Shown piece by piece: positions 44,981 through 54,565 of a DNA stretch of 64,000 bases; within the stretch, counting starts at the first letter, position 1; the number at the start of each line of letters is the position of its first letter. The stretch covers positions 62,001 through 126,000 of the forward strand of contig NZ_JAEUAT010000014.1 in NCBI RefSeq assembly GCF_019511525.1, given 5' to 3'. The stretch comes from Rhizobium cauense (GTDB lineage Bacteria > Pseudomonadota > Alphaproteobacteria > Rhizobiales > Rhizobiaceae). The translations under genes were made by a program, and so were the position numbers. Below the pieces are notes generated by a model. The model ran no database searches, was not told where the DNA came from, and was given only the letters and a program-made list of their open reading frames with translations.

Positions 44981-46120
44981 ATGCGGAAGAACAACATTTC
45001 GGACGGAAACGAGCCTGCGACAAGCAAGCCTTCGCGAGGGCGAAAGGCGTCTCGTCCGGAACGCGTGACGATGATGGATATCGCCAAGGCCGCGGGTTGC
45101 TCTCAGGCGGCCGTCTCCTTCGTCCTCAACAACACGCCCGGCACCCGCATTTCGCAGCAGACCCGCGATCGGGTGTTCGAGGCTGCTCGAGCGCTAGGCT
45201 ATGTTGGAGCAACATATCCAACGCCAGCCTCTTACTCGGGCCTGGATAACGTCATTGGCTTCGCTGTCGACCAGCTTGCGACCAGCCCTGAAGCGATCGT
45301 TGCGATTGAAGGCGCCCGACAGGCCTCCTGGAAAGCCGGTAATGTCCTGTTGGTGGCGCAAACTCTTAGCGATCCGGTCATGGAGCCGAGGGCAATCAAG
45401 GCGCTGACGAGCGGCGGCATATCGGCGCTGATTTACATGACGATCTTTACCCGCGAGGTTGAACTCCCTCCCTATATCTACAAGCTCAACATCCCAACCG
45501 TGCTTCTAAACTGCTATACCGCTGATTACGCCTTTCCCTCCGTGGTACCGAGCGAAATCGCGGGAGGACAGAGTTCCACGCGTCACCTGATTGCGCACGG
45601 ACACCATCGTATCGCGACGATCACCGGAGAAATCTGGATGCAGGCCGCGCAAGACCGGCTTACCGGATACCGTCGCGCGCTGGCGACAGCCGATATTCCT
45701 TTCGATCCGGAGCTGGTCATCGAAGGCGACTGGTCGGCCAGCGCCGGTTATGCCGCGACGACGAAGCTGCTCGCTCTGAAGGAGCCGCCCACGGCGATTT
45801 TCTGCCAGAACGACAGGACGGCGATTGGGTGCTACGAAGCACTAAAGGATGCCGGTCTTCGCATACCGCAGGACATGTCGGTGGTGGGTTACGACGACGA
45901 AGACATCTCGCGACATCTCGTACCGCCGCTGACGACTTCTATCCTTCCCCATCTCGCCATGGGGCAATGGGCGATCGAACATCTCAACCCGGAAAGCCTT
46001 CCAGGCAAGAAGCGCTATCCGATTACGAAGCTCGAATGCTCGCTCGTCAAGCGCCTCTCCGTCGCCGCGCCGAAAACCAAAGCGCCACAGATTCTCGACG
46101 GGGCGCTCACTCTGAAATAG
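44981..46120 (+). CDS. LacI family regulator of CUT2 importer
   Basis: 379 aa with a basic 28-residue N-terminal extension. The HTH is MDIAKAAGCSQAAVSFVLNN at about residues 31-50, followed by TRISQQTRDRVFEAARALGY. Effector domain: NVIGFAVDQLATSPEA, AIFCQNDRTAIGCYEAL, VVGYDDEDISRHLVPPLTT. Divergent from the CUT2 importer and presumably its repressor. Confidence 0.9.
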   Translation: MRKNNISDGNEPATSKPSRGRKASRPERVTMMDIAKAAGCSQAAVSFVLNNTPGTRISQQTRDRVFEAARALGYVGATYPTPASYSGLDNVIGFAVDQLATSPEAIVAIEGARQASWKAGNVLLVAQTLSDPVMEPRAIKALTSGGISALIYMTIFTREVELPPYIYKLNIPTVLLNCYTADYAFPSVVPSEIAGGQSSTRHLIAHGHHRIATITGEIWMQAAQDRLTGYRRALATADIPFDPELVIEGDWSASAGYAATTKLLALKEPPTAIFCQNDRTAIGCYEALKDAGLRIPQDMSVVGYDDEDISRHLVPPLTTSILPHLAMGQWAIEHLNPESLPGKKRYPITKLECSLVKRLSVAAPKTKAPQILDGALTLK

Positions 46121-46950
46121 GCCTCGATATCGAGCCTCGGGAAAGACGACGCGCATGGCAAAGCTTCGGTTCCAAAACCTCGTTCGAGCGTTAGGCCATT
46201 GCAAACTCTCTTTGGATTATAGCCAGCGGAAGGATGCTCTGCCCCGCCGATTGAGGTCATGCAATGTAATCAATTCCGAAAGACCACTTGTTGGATCCGA
46301 AAGCCGTAACCCTCTTTTTCCGACCATCAAGGAAAGCAGACGAGGGCATCCGCGGATCGTTCCGCCGTCGGTGTTCGCTGTAAAAATACAAGGGCCCGAC
46401 AGGCTCGTGCCATAGAGGCCAATTCTTCCGCTTTTTGGCATGTCAATTTCCAACGAGTTTCACGTGGCAGATAATGGCCGCATGCATCATCTGTGTGACA
46501 GAAGGGGCCCAACGGATGAAGGTGCGACGCAGTGAGCGCAAGCACGTGGCCAGGAGTGCCGTGGAAAGCCTAGTCTCTTTAGGTGCACAGCCGATGCCGT
46601 GGTGTCAGGTGCGCCTATACCTAAGTTCAATTACGATGCGCCGTTGCACTGGTTTAACTCTCCCTTAGATTGACGATCTGCGAAACAAGGGCTTCCGCGC
46701 CCTACAGTAGCTTTCTGATCTAGCGCGGGCTGTCTCTCCCGCATTTGCTTCAAACGTGTCGCAGCAGCAACCCGACCATGGAGGAGCCCGAATTAGTCGC
46801 CAGGCATCAGCCTCCAATCGCAACAACCGACATACCGGCCACTCCCGTGACTTAGCGGTTGGACACACGGCGTACGACAGGCAGGCTAGACTTAGCCAAA
46901 GTCTTCAACTCAAAAGCCGCTACTCCGATTCAACCTGAAAGGAAGTACCA
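46121..46950. other. Long intergenic stretch, no gene recognised
   Basis: About 830 bases. Several short frames exist on both strands but none has a ribosome site with a recognisable protein pattern. I see no RNA gene, hairpin terminator or repeat that I can support. Confidence 0.4.
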
Positions 46951-47427
46951 ATGCAGAACGAAGAGCGCCCACCGTTTCCGCCGTTTACAAGAGAGACCGC
47001 AATCTTGAAAGTTCGGGCAGCAGAAGACGCCTGGAACAGCTGCAACCCACAAAGGGTATCGCTCGCATACACGCAAGATAGCCATTGGCGTAATCGTGCA
47101 GAATTCATCAACGGCCGTGCTGCAATCGTGGATTTCCTATCCAGGAAATGGACGCGCGAGTTGGACTATCGGCTAATCAAGGAACTATGGGCGGCAAATG
47201 AGAACCGCATTGCGGTCAGATTCGCCTACGAGTGGCATGACGATTCCGGCAATTGGTTCAGGTCTTACGGCAACGAAAACTGGGAGTTCGCCGCAAATGG
47301 CCTGATGCTTCGTCGTTTTGCTTGCATCAACGACCTTCCAATTGGAGAGCAGGACCGTAAATACAGGTGGGATCGTAGCGGCCCACGCCCGGCCGATCAT
47401 CCAGGCCTTACGGACCTCGGCCTATGA
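46951..47427 (+). CDS. DUF1348 family protein (NTF2/SnoaL-like fold)
   Basis: 158 aa. Nearly the whole chain matches the DUF1348 pattern: PPFTRETAILKVRAAEDAWN, YTQDSHWRNRAEFI, LIKELWAANENRIAVRF, EWHDDSGNWFRSYGNENWEF and INDLPIGEQDRKYRW (separate stretches). These small cone-shaped proteins bind small hydrophobic ligands; no enzyme activity is established. GAAAGGAAG precedes the ATG. It stands alone upstream of the LysR group. Confidence 0.82.
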   Translation: MQNEERPPFPPFTRETAILKVRAAEDAWNSCNPQRVSLAYTQDSHWRNRAEFINGRAAIVDFLSRKWTRELDYRLIKELWAANENRIAVRFAYEWHDDSGNWFRSYGNENWEFAANGLMLRRFACINDLPIGEQDRKYRWDRSGPRPADHPGLTDLGL

Positions 47428-47539
47428 CGGACCACCGCCTCGGCGAAACTGCGACCGCGCCTCTCGCGGGCGGACGATAAGGCTAGTGACGGGCGACCAA
47501 CCGAGTTTCGGGTGGAGCAAAGGGTTCCGCCAGGTGGCA

Positions 47540-48439
47540 TTAGCCCAGCATTGTCATTTGCGAGGCCACTTGCTCCTCGAAGAATTTCGAGAAAGTAGCA
47601 ATGCGCGGCGGCAGTGCCTGATAGGGCGGATAATATAACGTCAGCCAAAGGTCTGGAGGCGCCCAGCCCTTGAACACATGTACGAGACGCCCCGTTCGCA
47701 GATGTTCGGCAATGTGGAAGCCGGGCAGCATCGCAACACCCGTCCCATCGGTCGCCATGTCGGCCAGGACTTCACCATTGTTGGCGCTGAAGGAGCGCCC
47801 CGCCGAAATCGTCATGCTCGACCCGCCGTCCGAAAGCACCCAGGTCTCCCTTCGGCTCTCGCCGCTGTAGGCTAGGCAATCGTCCGGTGTAAGCTCGCCT
47901 GGATGCTGCATGGTTGCGTAGCGGCTTCCGGGCGCCGCCACGAGAATACGGGGCACGACGCGGATCTTGCGCCAGATGGTGAACTTGTCGGACGGCTCGG
48001 AGGATATGCGGATCGCCAGGTCATAGTCCTCATCGACAATATTCACGAGCCCGTCCGACAGCGAAATCTCGAAGCTTATCTTTGGGTACCGCTCCCTGAA
48101 GCCCGAAAGTATGGGCGGCAGCACAGCCTTGCCGAACCAGGTCGGCGCGCTGATCCTTAAACGCCCCTCATCAGCCTTGTGAGCATTCATCACCTCCTTG
48201 CGCGCATCCTCCAGCATAGCGATCGCCGGCTGTATCTGGGCGGCAAACACAGCGCCGTCGGTCGTCAGCGACACTTGGCGCGTGGTGCGTACGAAAAGTT
48301 GAAGGCCGAGATCGGCCTCGAGTGCGGCAATTGCTCGCGTCACGGCAGCGGGGGTCATGTCGAGTTCACGTGCGACCTGGGCGAAGTTACGCTTCTCGGC
48401 CGCCAGGAGAAAGGTTTTCAGGGCTTTATAGTCGTTCAT
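47540..48439 (-). CDS. LysR family regulator of the detoxification gene group
   Basis: 299 aa. HTH in residues 1-60 (FAQVARELDMTPAAVTRAIAAL shown in part as LDMTPAAVTRAIAALEADLG), an effector domain with LRISAPTWFGKAVLPPIL and GTGVAMLPGFHIAEHL. It belongs to the CrgA/AaeR-like subgroup by wording. Divergent from the VOC dioxygenase; the AT-rich element between them recurs upstream of three further units, so this protein probably controls all four. Confidence 0.9.
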   Translation of the reverse strand: MNDYKALKTFLLAAEKRNFAQVARELDMTPAAVTRAIAALEADLGLQLFVRTTRQVSLTTDGAVFAAQIQPAIAMLEDARKEVMNAHKADEGRLRISAPTWFGKAVLPPILSGFRERYPKISFEISLSDGLVNIVDEDYDLAIRISSEPSDKFTIWRKIRVVPRILVAAPGSRYATMQHPGELTPDDCLAYSGESRRETWVLSDGGSSMTISAGRSFSANNGEVLADMATDGTGVAMLPGFHIAEHLRTGRLVHVFKGWAPPDLWLTLYYPPYQALPPRIATFSKFFEEQVASQMTMLG

Positions 48440-48460
48440 CTCGATTATTTCAAAAATGGT

Positions 48461-48491
48461 AATTCAATCGAAAGGAATATTGCAATTCCGG
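48461..48491 (+). promoter_or_regulatory. Regulon element A (LysR/dioxygenase intergenic)
   Basis: A 31-base element starting AATTCAATCG and ending ATTGCAATTCCGG. It matches element B (50810-50840) at 28 of 31 positions. It lies 67 bases before the dioxygenase start. Confidence 0.65.
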
Positions 48492-48557
48492 AGATTGATC
48501 AATCGGCTTACATCTTCGTCATCAAACAGACCAATGCCCGAGAGAAAGGCCAGGAAC

Positions 48558-49490
48558 ATGATCAAAGACATCAAGGGACTGCATCACGTCACATCGATGG
48601 CGTCGGACGCCCTCCAGAACAACCGGTTCTTCACCGACACGCTCGGCCTGCGCCGCGTCAAGCAGACCGTAAACTTCGACGACCCGAGTGTTTACCACCT
48701 CTATTATGGTGACGAGAACGGTTCGGCCGGCACGGTCATGACTTACTTCCCCTTCGAGCACATGATGCGCGGTCGGGCCGGTGTCGGCGAAGTTGGCGAA
48801 ACCCAGTTCTCAGTGCCGAAGGGCTCGCTTGCCTTCTGGCGTGACCGTCTTACCGCACAGAGTGTTGGCGGCCTGCAGGAAGACACGGTCTTCGGCGCCA
48901 GGCGCCTGCGCTTCAACGGCCCTGATGGAGACGGCTTTGCGCTCATCGAGACACCCGATGACGCCCGACCTGCCTGGACTGGCGCTGATGTCAGCCAAGA
49001 GGCCGCGATCAGAGGTTTTTCCGGAGCTCGCCTCAACCTGCATGACACTGCTGCGACGGAAGAACTGCTCGGCTTCATGGGCTACGAGCGCACCGGCAAG
49101 GAGGGGGATGTCACCCGCTTCGTCATCCCGGGCGGCAATGGTGCCGACACGATCGATCTCGTCGCCTTGCCAGAAACGCCCTTTGCCCGTCAGGGCGCGG
49201 GTTCGGTCCATCATATAGCGTTTGCCGTCGAAAATCGCCAAAAGCAGATCGAAGTGCGCAAGGCGCTTATGGATACCGGCTACCAGGTAACCCCTGTCAT
49301 CGATCGGGACTACTTCTGGGCCATCTATTTTCGCACGCCGGGTGGGGTCCTGTTCGAGATTGCGACGAACGAACCTGGCTTTAATCGTGACGAGGACACC
49401 GCCCATCTCGGCGAAGTGCTGAAACTGCCGACCCGTTACGAGCCGTTCCGCGATAGGATCGAAGCCAATCTCCAGCCTCTGGCTGCCTGA
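48558..49490 (+). CDS. Ring-cleaving dioxygenase, VOC family
   Basis: 310 aa from ATG 48558 (AGGAA upstream); the longer frame runs into the regulatory element. Two vicinal-oxygen-chelate modules: GLHHVTSMASDALQNNRFF at the start (His in GLHHVT) and SVHHIAFAVENRQKQIEVR near residue 215 (His in HHIAF), with a C-terminal PGGVLFEIATNEPGF supplying the Glu. These are the metal ligands of extradiol-type enzymes such as MhqA/MhqO of quinone resistance. First target of the LysR protein. Confidence 0.9.
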   Translation: MIKDIKGLHHVTSMASDALQNNRFFTDTLGLRRVKQTVNFDDPSVYHLYYGDENGSAGTVMTYFPFEHMMRGRAGVGEVGETQFSVPKGSLAFWRDRLTAQSVGGLQEDTVFGARRLRFNGPDGDGFALIETPDDARPAWTGADVSQEAAIRGFSGARLNLHDTAATEELLGFMGYERTGKEGDVTRFVIPGGNGADTIDLVALPETPFARQGAGSVHHIAFAVENRQKQIEVRKALMDTGYQVTPVIDRDYFWAIYFRTPGGVLFEIATNEPGFNRDEDTAHLGEVLKLPTRYEPFRDRIEANLQPLAA

Positions 49491-49522
49491 CGGACCCCTT
49501 GGCGATAGACGCCGGCAATTCC

Positions 49523-49554
49523 AAGCGCCGCAGGACTAACCTCCTGCGGCGCTT
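49523..49554 (+). terminator. Terminator of the dioxygenase gene
   Basis: A 13-bp perfect stem (AAGCGCCGCAGGA / TCCTGCGGCGCTT) with a 6-nt loop, followed by a T-containing stretch (ATTTTGTGTT). Confidence 0.75.
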
Positions 49555-49704
49555 CACGATTTTGTGTTCTGCGGATTGTCGCAAACGTGCCTTGAAGAGG
49601 CGTGGCACCGCCCGTAAACGAACGTTCGGCTCACTAGGCGATTACCGTCGCGAGCTGCGGCATCGAGATGCCGTACCGAATGCTTCGAACGGAAGGTTGC
49701 TGAC

Positions 49705-50616
49705 TTGGGACTCATCTCTATCGATCACACCAAACCCGTCCAGTTAAAGCCAACGGACAGTTTTGGCTGCCCATTTGATAAGCTCTACAAGGACCAGTCG
49801 GTCGTGGGTGCCGATATCGCCTTTTTCCGCAAGGGCAGTCGCGACGGCCATCTGCAGCAGGTTGAGGCCCCGGCCAGCGATCGCGGTTTCGTCGTGGGCG
49901 TATCCACGAGCGGCGGGCATTCCCGGCGTGTCTTCCATGAGCACCACGCGACCAATCATGCCTTCGATCGGGACGCAATCTACATCCGAGACCTGTCCGA
50001 CCATTACAAGGCCGACCTCGGCGGCGCTTTCGACTTTCTGCTCCTTCAAATTTCACCGGCCTCGCTGGAACGGATAGCTGCGGAGGCTGAGCTTGCCGGC
50101 GTGAATTCGCTCGCTGCGGAAATGGCGTCGAAGGATGTCGTGCTCTCTAACCTTGCCCGCGTGCTGATACCCGCGCTGGAAAGCCCCGAAGAGGCGCCGC
50201 AATTATTTGTCGACCAGATGGCGACCGCAATCGGCAGCTACCTCGTACAGCGCTATGGGAAGAGATCGGCGCCTAACACGCCCCGGTCCAGAAAACTGTC
50301 GCGCGTTCAGGAGACGCGGGCCAAGAGCCTTCTCCTCGACAACCTCGATGGCGAGATATCTGTCCTAGACGTCGCCAGGGCATGCAACCTGTCGCGCGGC
50401 TACTTCATTCAGGCCTTTCGCCAGACGACGGGCATGACACCTTACCAGTGGCTCCTCAACGAACGGGTTTCGCGTGCGCGAGAGCTCTTGCGCACGCCCG
50501 ATATCTCGCTTTCCGAAGTCGCAATCTCATGCGGCTTTGCAGACCAGAGCCATTTCACGCGTGTTTTCACCAGTCTCCTCGGCACGACGCCTGGAAACTG
50601 GCGGCGCAGTTGCTGA
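49705..50616 (+). CDS. AraC family transcriptional regulator
   Basis: 303 aa from a TTG at 49705 preceded by GGAAGG. The C-terminal 100 residues carry two HTHs: ISVLDVARACNLSRGYFIQAF and ISLSEVAISCGFADQSHFTRVF (stretches given in part), ending LGTTPGNWRR. The N-terminal half is an unassigned ligand domain. It lies between the dioxygenase and hydrolase genes but its target is not evident. Confidence 0.88.
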   Translation: MGLISIDHTKPVQLKPTDSFGCPFDKLYKDQSVVGADIAFFRKGSRDGHLQQVEAPASDRGFVVGVSTSGGHSRRVFHEHHATNHAFDRDAIYIRDLSDHYKADLGGAFDFLLLQISPASLERIAAEAELAGVNSLAAEMASKDVVLSNLARVLIPALESPEEAPQLFVDQMATAIGSYLVQRYGKRSAPNTPRSRKLSRVQETRAKSLLLDNLDGEISVLDVARACNLSRGYFIQAFRQTTGMTPYQWLLNERVSRARELLRTPDISLSEVAISCGFADQSHFTRVFTSLLGTTPGNWRRSC

Positions 50617-51027
50617 CCTCAGCGCTGCGTGCAACGGTGATTTCTAGGTTTTGTCAAATGCAAGTACATTTCGTCCTATCGACCTGACTTTTGGACAAGA
50701 CCCGCCTCCGCAATTGAGCGATTCTCCGCCCCATTAAAATTAGGGGGTTTTCCGGTGGAGCCTGTAATCTTAAAGGGACTATTACCAGATTAATTATTGC
50801 ACCCAGAGCAATTCAATCGGAATTAATATTGCAATTCCGGCACGCGCCAAATCGGTCTAGGTTTCGTTTCAGCAGCCAAGACGAAGTGAAAGAGACCGGC
50901 CGCTAACACTGATTAACCGGCTCCGGCCATCCACGAGCACTCTGAAAGCCACCCCGCGCCGACCAGAAAAGTGCGTCATAGTAACCCGCCGCATTAGCGG
51001 CTCAAGAAGACGGAAGAGGAACCTGAA
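50617..51027 (+). promoter_or_regulatory. Upstream region of isochorismatase operon, with element B
   Basis: Gene-free. Element B, at 50810-50840, starts AATTCAATCGG and ends ATTGCAATTCCGG; within it CGGAATT and AATTCCG form a 7-bp inverted repeat around AATATTGC. It is 188 bases before the next start, so a long leader is possible. Confidence 0.6.
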
Positions 51028-51720
51028 ATGTCCAAGAAGCTCGAAGTCCTGACCCCGAAGAACAGCCAGCTCATCTTCATCGACCAGCAGCCGCAGATGG
51101 CCTTCGGCGTCCAGTCGATGGACCGCCAGGTCCTGAAAAACAACGTTGTCGGCCTCGCCAAGGCTGCCAAGATCTTCAACATCCCGACGACCATCACGAC
51201 CGTCGAGACACTGTCCTTTTCTGGCCACACCTTCCCTGAGCTCCTCGCCGTCTTCCCGGAAAATGACATTCTCGAACGGACCTCGATGAATTCCTGGGAT
51301 GACCAGAACGTCCGCGACGCACTGGGCAGGAACGCCGCCGAAGGCCGCAAGAAGATCGTCGTTTCCGGCCTGTGGACAGAAGTCTGCAACACCACCTTCG
51401 CGCTGTCTGCGATGCACGACATGCCGGACTACGAGATCTACATGGTGGCCGACGCTTCGGGCGGCACGTCGTCCGACGCCCACAAATACGCGATGGACCG
51501 GATGGTTCAGGCCGGCGTGGTTCCGGTAACCTGGCAGCAGGTCTTGCTCGAATGGCAGCGCGACTGGGCTCACCGGGAAACCTATGACGCGGTCACCTCG
51601 CTTGCCAAGGAGCATTCCGGCGCCTACGGCATGGGCATCGATTATGCCTACACGATGGTCCACGACGCAGCTGAACGCGTCACCCACGGCAAGCGCATCG
51701 GCCCGAACCCGGCCAAGTAA
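51028..51720 (+). CDS. Isochorismatase-family hydrolase (YcaC-like)
   Basis: 230 aa. Cysteine-hydrolase landmarks: Asp19 in LIFIDQQPQMAF and Cys120 in VVSGLWTEVCNTTFAL, with an AGGAAC site before the ATG. YcaC-type proteins form large rings; their natural substrate is unclear. First gene of an apparent operon with XapX and amidohydrolase genes. Confidence 0.88.
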   Translation: MSKKLEVLTPKNSQLIFIDQQPQMAFGVQSMDRQVLKNNVVGLAKAAKIFNIPTTITTVETLSFSGHTFPELLAVFPENDILERTSMNSWDDQNVRDALGRNAAEGRKKIVVSGLWTEVCNTTFALSAMHDMPDYEIYMVADASGGTSSDAHKYAMDRMVQAGVVPVTWQQVLLEWQRDWAHRETYDAVTSLAKEHSGAYGMGIDYAYTMVHDAAERVTHGKRIGPNPAK

Positions 51721-51808
51721 GTCCGCCATCCAACCCATTCGGCCCGCTTTGGCAGTATGACGAACGATGTCTTGCCGAAGCGGCGCCTCCATCGTCGAGG
51801 ACGCAGTG

Positions 51809-52093
51809 ATGAAACTTTACCTCCTGTCTCTGGGTGCCGGTCTCCTGGTCGGCATTGTCTATAGCCTGCTGAACGTCCGCTCTCCGGCTCCGCCGGTGGT
51901 CGCGCTGATCGGCCTTCTCGGCATCCTCGTCGGAGAGCAGATCATTCCCCTTGCCAAGTCCTACTGGAGCAAGGAGCCAGCTGCCATTTCCTGGATCAAT
52001 CAGATCAAGCCGCACATGTTCGGCCACATGCCGAAGGGCACCAGCGCGGATCTGACGGCAGCCCGCAAATCACCGGCCAAGGTCGAAAGCTGA
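51809..52093 (+). CDS. XapX domain membrane protein
   Basis: 94 aa from ATG 51809 (CGAGGA upstream). Two hydrophobic helices with the XapX pattern: YLLSLGAGLLVGIVYSLL, then VRSPAPPVVALIGLLGILVGEQ. A soluble tail of about 35 residues follows. Small inner-membrane protein of unknown role that recurs in this gene neighbourhood. Confidence 0.85.
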   Translation: MKLYLLSLGAGLLVGIVYSLLNVRSPAPPVVALIGLLGILVGEQIIPLAKSYWSKEPAAISWINQIKPHMFGHMPKGTSADLTAARKSPAKVES

Positions 52094-52169
52094 TGACAGC
52101 GAGGGCGTTAATACTGCCGTCGCGATCAAGGACGGTAACTTTCTGGAGGTTGGCACCGATGCCGAAGTC

Positions 52170-53924
52170 ATGGCCTTCGCCGGCCCCGACACCAGGATCG
52201 TCGACCTCAAGGGCAAGCGTGTCCTGCCGGGCCTGATCGATAACCACACCCACGTCGTGCGTGGTGGCCTGAACTTCAACATGGAACTGCGCTGGGATGG
52301 CGTTCGCTCGCTTGCCGATGCCATGGACATGCTGAAGCACCAGGTTGCGGTGACACCTGCCCCGCAATGGGTGCGCGTCGTCGGCGGCTTTACCGAGCAC
52401 CAGTTCGTCGAAAAGCGCCTGCCCACGATCGAGGAGATTAATGCGATTGCGCCCGACACGCCGGTCTTCCTGCTGCATCTTTATGACCGGGCGCTCTTGA
52501 ATGGTGCAGCCCTTCGTTCCGTAGGCTACACAAAGGACACGCCGAACCCGCCAGGCGGCGAGATTACCCGCGACGCCAATGGCAACCCGACCGGCATGCT
52601 TCTGGCCAAGCCGAACGCTGGCATTCTCTATTCGACGCTGGCCAAGGGTCCGAAACTGCCCTTCGACTACCAGGTCAATTCCACCCGCCACTTCATGCGT
52701 GAACTGAACCGGCTTGGAATTACCGGCGTCATTGATGCCGGCGGCGGTTTCCAGAACTATCCGGACGACTACGAAGTCATCCAGAAACTGTCGGACGAAA
52801 ACCAGCTCACCGTCCGCCTCGCCTACAACCTCTTCACCCAGAAGCCCAAGGCCGAAAAGGAGGACTTCCTCAACTGGACGTCCTCGGTTAAGTACAAGCA
52901 GGGCAATGATTACTTCCGCCACAACGGCGCCGGCGAGATGCTGGTCTTCTCAGCCGCCGATTTTGAGGATTTTCGCCAGCCGCGACCAGAAATGGCACCG
53001 GAAATGGAGGGCGAGCTCGAAGAGGTCGTCCGCGTTCTCGCCGAAAACCGCTGGCCCTGGCGCATGCACGCTACTTATGACGAAACCATCTCGCGCGCAC
53101 TCGACGTCTTCGAGAAGGTCAACAAGGACATTCCTCTCGAAGGCCTGAACTGGTTCTTTGACCATGCCGAAACGATCTCGGAACGCTCGATCGACCGCAT
53201 CGCAGCACTTGGCGGCGGCATCGCCACCCAGCATCGCATGGCCTATCAGGGCGAATACTTCGTGGAGCGATACGGCCATGGCGTTGCCGAGGCAACTCCG
53301 CCGATCCGCCGTATGCTCGACAAGGGCGTCAACGTTTCGGCCGGCACCGATGCCACGCGTGTCGCCTCCTACAACCCCTGGGTTTCGCTTGCCTGGATGG
53401 TTACCGGCAAGACAGTTGGCGGCATGCAGCTTTATCCGCGTGCAAACTGCCTGGACCGCGAAACGGCCCTCAGGATGTGGACAGAAAAGGTGACCTGGTT
53501 CTCCAACGAGGAAGGCAAGAAGGGCCGCATAGAAAAGGGCCAATTCGCCGATCTCGTCGTGCCGGACAAGGACTTCTTCTCCTGCGCCGAGGACGAGATC
53601 TCCTTCCTGACATCCGATCTCACCATGGTCGGCGGTAAGGTCGTCTATGGCGCCGGCGACTTCAGGACACTCGACGAAAGCGATGTGCCGCCAGCCATGC
53701 CCGACTGGTCGCCGGTCCGAAAGTTTGGCGGTTATGCCGCCTGGGGTGAACCTGATGGCGCTGGCCGCCATTCGCTGCGCCGCACCGCGATCGCTTCGTG
53801 CGGCTGCGCCAGCGACTGCAGTGTCCACGGCCATGACCATGCGGGCGCTTGGACGTCGAAACTGCCGATATCAGATCTCAAGGGCTTCTTTGGCGCGCTT
53901 GGATGCTCTTGCTGGGCCGTCTGA
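52170..53924 (+). CDS. Amidohydrolase, YtcJ-like, N-terminally incomplete
   Basis: 584 aa from ATG 52170. Metal-site motif GLIDNHTHVVRGG, WFFDHAETISERSIDRI, MAYQGEYF and GTDATRVASYNPW match metal-dependent amidohydrolase family 3. However, coding similarity clearly begins earlier: the in-frame codons from about 52107 read VNTAVAIKDGNFLEVGTDAEV, the normal start of the beta-sandwich domain, but no start codon lies in that frame. An ATG at 52094 (MTA) in another frame looks like the original start, so a deletion has probably removed the first 20 or so codons and shifted the frame. The protein may be inactive or start at 52170. A Cys-rich tail ends the chain. Confidence 0.75.
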   Translation: MAFAGPDTRIVDLKGKRVLPGLIDNHTHVVRGGLNFNMELRWDGVRSLADAMDMLKHQVAVTPAPQWVRVVGGFTEHQFVEKRLPTIEEINAIAPDTPVFLLHLYDRALLNGAALRSVGYTKDTPNPPGGEITRDANGNPTGMLLAKPNAGILYSTLAKGPKLPFDYQVNSTRHFMRELNRLGITGVIDAGGGFQNYPDDYEVIQKLSDENQLTVRLAYNLFTQKPKAEKEDFLNWTSSVKYKQGNDYFRHNGAGEMLVFSAADFEDFRQPRPEMAPEMEGELEEVVRVLAENRWPWRMHATYDETISRALDVFEKVNKDIPLEGLNWFFDHAETISERSIDRIAALGGGIATQHRMAYQGEYFVERYGHGVAEATPPIRRMLDKGVNVSAGTDATRVASYNPWVSLAWMVTGKTVGGMQLYPRANCLDRETALRMWTEKVTWFSNEEGKKGRIEKGQFADLVVPDKDFFSCAEDEISFLTSDLTMVGGKVVYGAGDFRTLDESDVPPAMPDWSPVRKFGGYAAWGEPDGAGRHSLRRTAIASCGCASDCSVHGHDHAGAWTSKLPISDLKGFFGALGCSCWAV

Positions 53925-54003
53925 GCCCGACCACGACCATTTTGCCGCTAGCGTGGGCAGCGCATCACCGCTGCCCCTTCCCCATCTTCTACTTAATTGC
54001 AGA

Positions 54004-54041
54004 TTTCGCAATTAATTCGAAATTATTGATGCAATTGTTGG
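54004..54041 (+). promoter_or_regulatory. Regulon element C (upstream of doxX-like gene)
   Basis: A 38-base AT-rich element starting TTTCGCAATTAA and ending ATTGATGCAATTGTTGG. It matches element D (56207-56244) at 35 of 38 positions and lies 84 bases before the start. Confidence 0.65.
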
Positions 54042-54124
54042 CGGCAATCATTCCAGCCAATATCGCTCCATCAGCCGCGCAGAGCGGCCGTTTCTTATGA
54101 CCGGCCACATTAAAAGGAGCAGAG

Positions 54125-54565
54125 ATGACTGACCATGCATCATTCAAAAAAGAGCGGAGCGCACTCGCAGCAGTCGTCACCGCTCCCACCACACGCACGG
54201 TTGCGCTACTTGCGCTTTGCGCGGCCTATATTCAGGGGCCGTTTTTCAAGATCGCAGATTTCAATGGCGCAATCGCCGAGATGGAACATTTCGGCCTGCA
54301 ACCCGCACCTTTCTTTGCATTGGCCGTGATCGCGATCGAGCTCATTGCTTCCGCAATGGTCGTCTCAGGCTTTCTCCGTTGGGCAGGCGCGTTGGCGTTG
54401 TCCGGCTTTACACTTCTCGCAACCCTTGTGGCGCTGCGCTTCTGGGAATTCGCCCCCGGCATGGAGCGAATGATGGCAACGAATGCCTTCTTCGAACATC
54501 TGGGCCTGGCTGGCGCCTTCGTTCTCGTCGCTGCCGTCGATCTCACCAAAGGAGCAGACAAATGA
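54125..54565 (+). CDS. DoxX family membrane protein
   Basis: 146 aa with four hydrophobic segments (VALLALCAAYIQGPFFKIAD at the start, FALAVIAIELIASAMVVSG, a third near LSGFTLLATLVAL, and LAGAFVLVAAVDL). The AAAGGAG site precedes the ATG. DoxX-like proteins are often induced by quinones or oxidants. Overlaps the MFS gene by 4 bp (ATGA). Confidence 0.85.
   Translation: MTDHASFKKERSALAAVVTAPTTRTVALLALCAAYIQGPFFKIADFNGAIAEMEHFGLQPAPFFALAVIAIELIASAMVVSGFLRWAGALALSGFTLLATLVALRFWEFAPGMERMMATNAFFEHLGLAGAFVLVAAVDLTKGADK

Noticed and set aside
46121..46950. Small frames in the 830-bp gap, for example 46217-46453
   Set aside because: No ribosome site or protein-like pattern; overlapping frames on both strands look like chance.
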